From positions 1 through 33,636 of IMG/VR virus record IMGVR_UViG_3300009502_000132: a DNA stretch of 33,636 nucleotides; one strand, 5' to 3'. This DNA comes from a virus. The position numbers and the translations under genes were made by a program. How positions within the stretch are numbered: the first letter of the stretch is position 1; the number at the start of each line of letters is the position of its first letter. Shown here piece by piece: positions 29,943 to 33,636 of the stretch. The notes below the pieces were generated by a model that worked only from the letters and a program-made list of their open reading frames with translations, was not told the DNA's origin and searched no databases.

Positions 29943-30311
29943 GTGACGACGCTGGATGACAGGCTGATTCCCCGAGTCCTGGAGATTGTGAAGCGTTATG
30001 GCAAAACCGTTACCTTCACGGTCCCCGGGGCGCAGGCCTATGACCCGGCTACGGGCAAGAACACCATCACGGGCGCGACGACGTACACCAAGCAGGTGAC
30101 GCCGCCGCAAGGCTACAGCCCGACGCTTGTGGACAAGGACCTGGCAGATAAGGGCGACCTGCAGGTCTTCCTTCCGGCGATGGGCCTGGAGTTCACGCCC
30201 AACACGGTGATGAAGGTGACGGTTGACGGCCAGATCTACACCATCGTGACGGTGGGGCCCATCTACACGGGCGAGCGGATCGCCCTGTACGAGCTGCAAC
30301 TGAGGAAGTAA
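29943..30311 (+). CDS. Head-tail joining (stopper-like) protein (122 aa)
   Basis: The start is GTG, immediately after the adaptor stop. The product has a helical start (LIPRVLEIVKRYGKTVTF) and a beta-rich body (VTPPQGYSPTLVDKDLADKG, then LEFTPNTVMKVTVDGQIYTI). This is the usual form of small neck or stopper proteins that seal the portal after packaging. The assignment rests on order and fold impression. Confidence 0.6.
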   Translation: MTTLDDRLIPRVLEIVKRYGKTVTFTVPGAQAYDPATGKNTITGATTYTKQVTPPQGYSPTLVDKDLADKGDLQVFLPAMGLEFTPNTVMKVTVDGQIYTIVTVGPIYTGERIALYELQLRK

Positions 30312-30778
30312 TGGACGACACGGCCCAGCGAATCAACGAGAAGGTGTGCAGCACGGCGCAGGAGTTCAACGCCCTCGTTGACGAGTTCGCGCAGGACCTG
30401 ATGCCTCAGCAAGTGACGCTGCTGCAGAAGAAGGTCGCACTGGAGCTGCTCCGTCAGGTTGTCTTTCGGACGCCGGTGGATACGGGCCGGGCCCGGGGCA
30501 ACTGGCAGACTTGCGTCGGCCAGGCCGGCGAGGCTGAAGTGATTCTTGTGCCGCTTCCGGATCATACGCCGTACGATGCGTCCCCACCGATCGACGTCGC
30601 GGGTGCCGACGCCCTGACGGCCGGCATGAACGCCCTGAAGTCGCTGGGCAACTGGCAGACCGTGTTCATCTTCAACAACGTGCCCTACATCATCTACCTC
30701 GAGGACGGGACCAGCCGGCAAGCCCCCTGGGGAATGCTCCGGTTGAGCCTGCTGTCCCTGGAAGAGATGTTCAAATGA
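30311..30778 (+). CDS. HK97 gp10-like tail completion protein (155 aa)
   Basis: A conserved pattern of this family is visible: RQVVFRTPVDTGRARGNWQT, then NNVPYIIYLEDGTSRQAPWG. The family joins the neck to the tail. Its ATG overlaps the previous stop by one base, and its end overlaps the next gene (ATGA). Confidence 0.75.
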   Translation: MDDTAQRINEKVCSTAQEFNALVDEFAQDLMPQQVTLLQKKVALELLRQVVFRTPVDTGRARGNWQTCVGQAGEAEVILVPLPDHTPYDASPPIDVAGADALTAGMNALKSLGNWQTVFIFNNVPYIIYLEDGTSRQAPWGMLRLSLLSLEEMFK

Positions 30779-31182
30779 GTTTCGAGAGCCTTGCCAACGC
30801 GATCCGCAGCCGCTTCAAGACCCTTGTGGTCGGCGCCACGTCGCTGGTAGTGGCCTACGACAATGTGCAGTGCCAGGAGCCCGAGGATGCCGTGTGGGTC
30901 CGATTCTCCGTCCTGACGGGCGACACTCTGCAAGCATCCCTGGGCGCCTCCAAGCGGTTCCGTACGGTGGGCGTGGCTGTCGCCCAGATCTTCCAGCCGA
31001 TCAACCAGGGCGACAAGGACGCCCTTGTGCTGGCCGACACGATCAAGTCCGCATTTCGCGCCACGTCGATCTCTGGCGTGACGTTTCGGACACCGTCCCT
31101 CCGCCGCGTGGGCAGGGACGCGAAGTGGTATCAACTGAACCTGAACTGTCCGTTCTACGCGGACGAAATCGAAGGAACGTAA
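30775..31182 (+). CDS. Tail terminator protein, DUF4128-like (135 aa)
   Basis: The protein has the short alpha/beta form of tail terminators (ESLANAIRSRFKTLVVGATS, then EDAVWVRFSVLTGDT and YQLNLNCPFYADE). The length and location, just before the tail tube gene, fit a DUF4128-type protein that caps the tail tube and fixes the neck side of the tail. No catalytic motif. Confidence 0.65.
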   Translation: MSFESLANAIRSRFKTLVVGATSLVVAYDNVQCQEPEDAVWVRFSVLTGDTLQASLGASKRFRTVGVAVAQIFQPINQGDKDALVLADTIKSAFRATSISGVTFRTPSLRRVGRDAKWYQLNLNCPFYADEIEGT

Positions 31183-31185
31183 GCC

Positions 31186-32586
31186 ATGTCGAACGCAGAC
31201 CAAATGCAGTTGTCGTACATCGAGGAGGCGAGCTTCGGGACGCTGAAGTCGGGCTCTCCCCTGAAGGTGCTCCGCTTCCTGTCCGAATCCCTGCATCAGC
31301 AGACGTCCACGACGCAGAGTTCGGAGATCCGTTCCGACCGGCAGGTGACCGACGTCATCCGCAACAACATCAGCGCCGCCGGCGGCGTCAACTTCGAGCT
31401 GAGCCACGCGGCCTATGACGACCTGTTCAAGGCCTCGCTGATGTCGGATGCCGATTGGTCGCTGCCCAAGAACATCGCGGCGGCGACCCTCTCCGCGGCT
31501 GCGGCGGACAACAGCTTCAATGACAGCGGCGCCGGATTCCTCACGGCCGGTTTCGCCGCCGGCATGACGGTCCGCGTGTCGGGGTTCGCCACCGCCGCCA
31601 ACAACGGGCTCTTCCGGATCACGACGGCCGCGGCCGGCAAGCTAGTGGTGACGGGCGGGACGCTGTCGATCGAGGCGGCGGGCGCCGCGGTGACGATCGC
31701 CCGGCCGGCCCAGAAGGCCGCCACGACGATCGCCGCGTCCTCCGTGGACAACAGCATCACCGACAGCGGCAACGGGTTCGTCACCGCCGGCTTCACCGTC
31801 AACGAGTGGGTGAAGCTCACGGGCTTCGCCACGGCCGTCAACAACGACTACTTCAAGATCGTCAGCGTTGTCGCCGGCAAGATCGTACTGACGGGCGGGC
31901 TGCTCACTACGGAAGCCGCGGGGGCAACCGTCACGGTGGAGCAGGGCTCTTCGATCGTCAATGGCACGACGGCGCCCAGCTACAACTTCGAGAAGAAGTT
32001 CTCGGACCTGACGACGGAACTGTCGGTGCTCACGGGCCTGACGGCCGACCAGATGCAGCTCAGCGTCACTCCCGAGGCGATCGTCACCGGTAGCTTCAGC
32101 TTCGTCGGCAAGGACGAAACGTCCAAGACGGCCACGGCCGGCAGCGGCTACACGGCCGCACCGACCAATCCCGTGATGAACGCGGTGGACAACGTACTGT
32201 CGATCGTCGAGGGCGGCGCCGACTTCTCCGCCATCGGCTTCACGGCGCAGCTCCAGAACAATCTGCGGACGCGGATGCAGATCGGGGCCCTGGGCACGAT
32301 CAGCATCGGCAAGGGCAAGGTCGCCGTCTCCGGAACGCTGCGCGCGTACTACACCAGCAAGACGATCATGGACAAGTACCTGAACATGACCGCCAGCTCG
32401 CTGGGGATCGCCCTGAAGGATTCCAGCGGCAACGCTTACATCCTGGACCTGCCGCGGCTGAAGTACACCTCCGGGCAGCGGCTCGACGGCGGGCAGAACC
32501 AGGACATCATCGCGGACATGGCGTTCACGGCCTACATGCATTCGACCGAGACCGTCACGCTGCGGATGGTCCGCTTCTTCGCGTAA
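31186..32586 (+). CDS. Major tail tube protein with two copies of an inserted domain (466 aa)
   Basis: The N- and C-terminal parts (ADQMQLSYIEEASFGTLKSG at the start; TMQ-type end QDIIADMAFTAYMHSTETVT) form a tail tube fold of the long-tailed phage type. Between them lie two similar blocks of about 70 residues: one with NSFNDSGAGFLTAGFAAGMT and VTGGTLSIEAAGAAVTI, the other with NSITDSGNGFVTAGFTVNEW and LTGGLLTTEAAGATVTV. They are a clear tandem duplication, perhaps Ig-like surface domains decorating the tail. The ATG is three bases after the terminator stop. Length is greater than the usual 200-350 because of the insertion. Confidence 0.75.
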   Translation: MSNADQMQLSYIEEASFGTLKSGSPLKVLRFLSESLHQQTSTTQSSEIRSDRQVTDVIRNNISAAGGVNFELSHAAYDDLFKASLMSDADWSLPKNIAAATLSAAAADNSFNDSGAGFLTAGFAAGMTVRVSGFATAANNGLFRITTAAAGKLVVTGGTLSIEAAGAAVTIARPAQKAATTIAASSVDNSITDSGNGFVTAGFTVNEWVKLTGFATAVNNDYFKIVSVVAGKIVLTGGLLTTEAAGATVTVEQGSSIVNGTTAPSYNFEKKFSDLTTELSVLTGLTADQMQLSVTPEAIVTGSFSFVGKDETSKTATAGSGYTAAPTNPVMNAVDNVLSIVEGGADFSAIGFTAQLQNNLRTRMQIGALGTISIGKGKVAVSGTLRAYYTSKTIMDKYLNMTASSLGIALKDSSGNAYILDLPRLKYTSGQRLDGGQNQDIIADMAFTAYMHSTETVTLRMVRFFA

Positions 32587-32685
32587 ACCCAACAAGCCAC
32601 CGGGGCACAGCCTGGGCCTGACGGCGAAAGCAGCTGTGCGAGTAGCCGACAGGCCCACCCCGGCGGGAACAGAAAGGACAGCTTT
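32587..32685 (+). promoter_or_regulatory. Pseudoknotted leader of the tail-assembly chaperone gene
   Basis: The 99 bases before the GTG form an intricate fold. Outer stem: CCGGGG (32600-32605) with CCCCGG (32658-32663). Inner stem: TGGGCCTG (32613-32620) with CAGGCCCA (32650-32657), continuing after an A-A mismatch as CGGC (32622-32625) with GCCG (32645-32648). The loop of this inner stem contains GCTGTG (32633-32638), complementary to CACAGC (32606-32611) lying outside it, which makes an H-type pseudoknot. The ribosome binding site AAAGGA (32674-32679) follows and may pair with CTTT (32682-32685). No known riboswitch or ribozyme is recognised. Confidence 0.55.
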
Positions 32686-33132
32686 GTGAAGATTTCGAAG
32701 TTCGCCACGGATTCGACGATGGAGCAGGAAGGCGTCTGGGTGGACGCCGGCGGCCTGAAGCTCCGGATCGCCCGCATGGGCAACCCGAAGTACAACGAGT
32801 ACGCCCGCCAACTGGGCAAGCCCCACGCCATGCAGATCCGCCACGGCGCCGGCGATGCGGCCAAGGTGCTGGAGGACGTGATCAAGAAGGCCATGGCCCG
32901 CCACGTGCTGCTGGGCTGGGAGAACCTGGAAGACGACGCCGGCAGCCCGATCCCGTACAGCGAGGCCAAGGCCATGGAGCTTCTGACGGGCTTCCCAGAC
33001 TTCTACCGCATGGTCCTGGAGTTTGCCCAGGAAGCCGAGCACTTCAAGCGGCAGAGCCTGGAGGATGCAAAGGGAAACTCCGAAGCTGTCTCCAGTGGCA
33101 GCTCGACTGGGGACAGCACGAAAAGTTCCTGA
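32686..33132 (+). CDS. Tail assembly chaperone, short form (lambda G analogue, 148 aa)
   Basis: It starts with GTG downstream of AAAGGA. The product (VDAGGLKLRIARMGNPKYNE, then RHVLLGWENLEDDAGSPIPY) is like the first tail chaperone found between the tail tube and tape measure genes in long-tailed phages. It has the motif LLGWENLEDD seen in many such proteins. Its C-terminus after residue 130 is low-complexity Ser-rich (SSGSSTGDSTKSS), as expected beyond a frameshift site. Confidence 0.75.
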   Translation: MKISKFATDSTMEQEGVWVDAGGLKLRIARMGNPKYNEYARQLGKPHAMQIRHGAGDAAKVLEDVIKKAMARHVLLGWENLEDDAGSPIPYSEAKAMELLTGFPDFYRMVLEFAQEAEHFKRQSLEDAKGNSEAVSSGSSTGDSTKSS

Positions 33133-33437
33133 GCAAACGAGCGGCGGACGGAAAGCCGACCCAGGCCCTCGCGAACAAGCCGGAGATGTTCGAGGACCTG
33201 GTGCCGGCCTGGAACGCCTTCACGCAGTTGCATCGGCAGAGGCCTTGTGGGTTCGCCCCGGGCCCCATCCCGATGGCGGATATGCAGGCGTGGCTTGATC
33301 TTCACGAGATCCGCGACCTGGACGATCGAATGGAACTGGTGGAGCTGATCGCCGCGATGGACGCGGAATATCTGGCCTGGGCGGCCAAGAAACGAGAAGA
33401 GGATGCCCGTTCTCCAGTGCGCAATCGACGCCAGTAA
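32686..33437 (+). CDS. Tail assembly chaperone, frameshifted long form (lambda GT analogue, about 250 aa)
   Basis: A -1 ribosomal frameshift at AAAGGGA (33069-33075) joins the first 130 residues of the short form to 120 residues in the other frame, which reads KLRSCLQWQLDWGQHEKFLS and then PEMFEDLVPAWNAFTQLHRQ, ending at 33437. The second part is open and has no good independent start; an ATG at 33186 begins only the last 83 residues. The long form would bind both tail tube and tape measure and set tail length, as in phage lambda. Coordinates are given as the outer span; one base is read twice. Confidence 0.75.
33069..33075 (+). other. Programmed -1 frameshift slippery heptamer AAAGGGA
   Basis: In the chaperone frame the codons are A AAG GGA, the standard X XXY YYZ pattern. 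After a one-base backward slip, the tRNAs re-pair with AAA and GGG, keeping Lys and Gly. It lies 57 bases before the short-form stop. No obvious strong stem just downstream was identified by eye. Confidence 0.75.
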
Positions 33438-33636
33438 GGCCAAGTCCGGCGCCCAAGAGTTTCAGCAGGCCGCGAACCAGGTGAAGAATGCCGCCAACCA
33501 GGCCGCCGGCGAAACCGGCAACCTGAACAAGGGCCTTACCGGGCTGGGCAACACCGCTACCAGCATCAAGAAGGCGATCTTGGAAGTCGGGGCAGCGATC
33601 GGCTTGACCTTCACGCTCAAGCACGTCTATGACGAA
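33403..33636 (+). CDS. Tape measure protein, N-terminal part only (cut by window end)
   Basis: The ATG overlaps the end of the long chaperone and has GAGAAGAGG directly upstream. The 78 visible residues (LQCAIDASKAKSGAQEFQQA, then NQVKNAANQAAGETGNLNKG) show the coiled-coil, Gln/Asn/Ala-rich start with the short hydrophobic segment LEVGAAIGLTFTL that is common in tape measure proteins. The position right after the frameshifted chaperone is diagnostic. The gene continues beyond the window. Confidence 0.75.
   Translation, partial: MPVLQCAIDASKAKSGAQEFQQAANQVKNAANQAAGETGNLNKGLTGLGNTATSIKKAILEVGAAIGLTFTLKHVYDE

Noticed and set aside
32600-32663. HDV-like self-cleaving ribozyme as an explanation for the pseudoknot before the tail chaperone
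   Set aside because: The order of helices is similar, but there is no P3 hairpin or P1.1-type pairing, and the inner stem is extended where P3 should begin. Without a calculation I regard it as a different pseudoknot.

Overview
The window is about 33.6 kb of GC-rich DNA, carried almost entirely by plus-strand genes that overlap or nearly touch (ATGA and GTGA stop/start overlaps are common). It reads as part of the genome of a long-tailed, non-contractile (siphovirus-like) double-stranded DNA bacteriophage or prophage. The grounds are a large terminase, a DUF4055-type portal, a MuF-like head protein, a scaffold, a P22-type coat protein, head-tail joining proteins, a tail tube protein, a frameshifted tail-assembly chaperone pair and the start of a tape measure, in the usual order. 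No integrase, repressor, tRNA or endolysin is visible, so lifestyle and lysis cannot be settled. High GC, frequent GTG starts and ordinary Shine-Dalgarno sequences suggest a GC-rich bacterial host; I cannot name it.

Region 1 (1-11754) is a translationally coupled early operon: a DEDD-type exonuclease, an ASCH-domain protein, a DnaJ-type zinc-finger protein, several small zinc-ribbon proteins, a three-part helix-turn-helix protein, an archaeo-eukaryotic-type primase, a free-standing HNH endonuclease and a UvrD-type helicase. The helicase reading frame is broken exactly at its P-loop. The window opens inside a perfect 12-bp tandem repeat that is in frame with the first gene.

Region 2 (11755-16152) holds a VRR-NUC nuclease, then a phage sigma factor behind a long structured leader. 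Next comes a two-gene unit that may be the most interesting enzymatic system here: a protein joining a degenerate adenine-methyltransferase-like half to a Mom-like GNAT acyltransferase half, followed by a ParB/Srx-fold protein. It looks like a DNA-modification (anti-restriction) module. A 724-bp non-coding, partly AT-rich interval with GATACA iterons and paired CTCTATATAGGGG repeats follows; it is a candidate origin, packaging or partition site.

Region 3 (16153-33636) is the packaging, head and tail operon. The large terminase is interrupted by an intein placed next to a probable catalytic aspartate of its nuclease. An HNH endonuclease gene with its own ribosome binding site lies inside the intein in a different reading frame, so the same DNA is read in two frames. 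Small membrane proteins, a polyglycine adhesin-like protein and a lectin-like protein follow, then the head and tail genes. The tail tube protein carries two copies of an inserted domain of about 70 residues. The tail chaperone gene has a pseudoknotted leader and a canonical AAAGGGA slippery heptamer giving a -1 frameshift product. The leaders of the sigma-factor and tail-chaperone genes resemble each other around their ribosome binding sites, which hints at shared post-transcriptional control.
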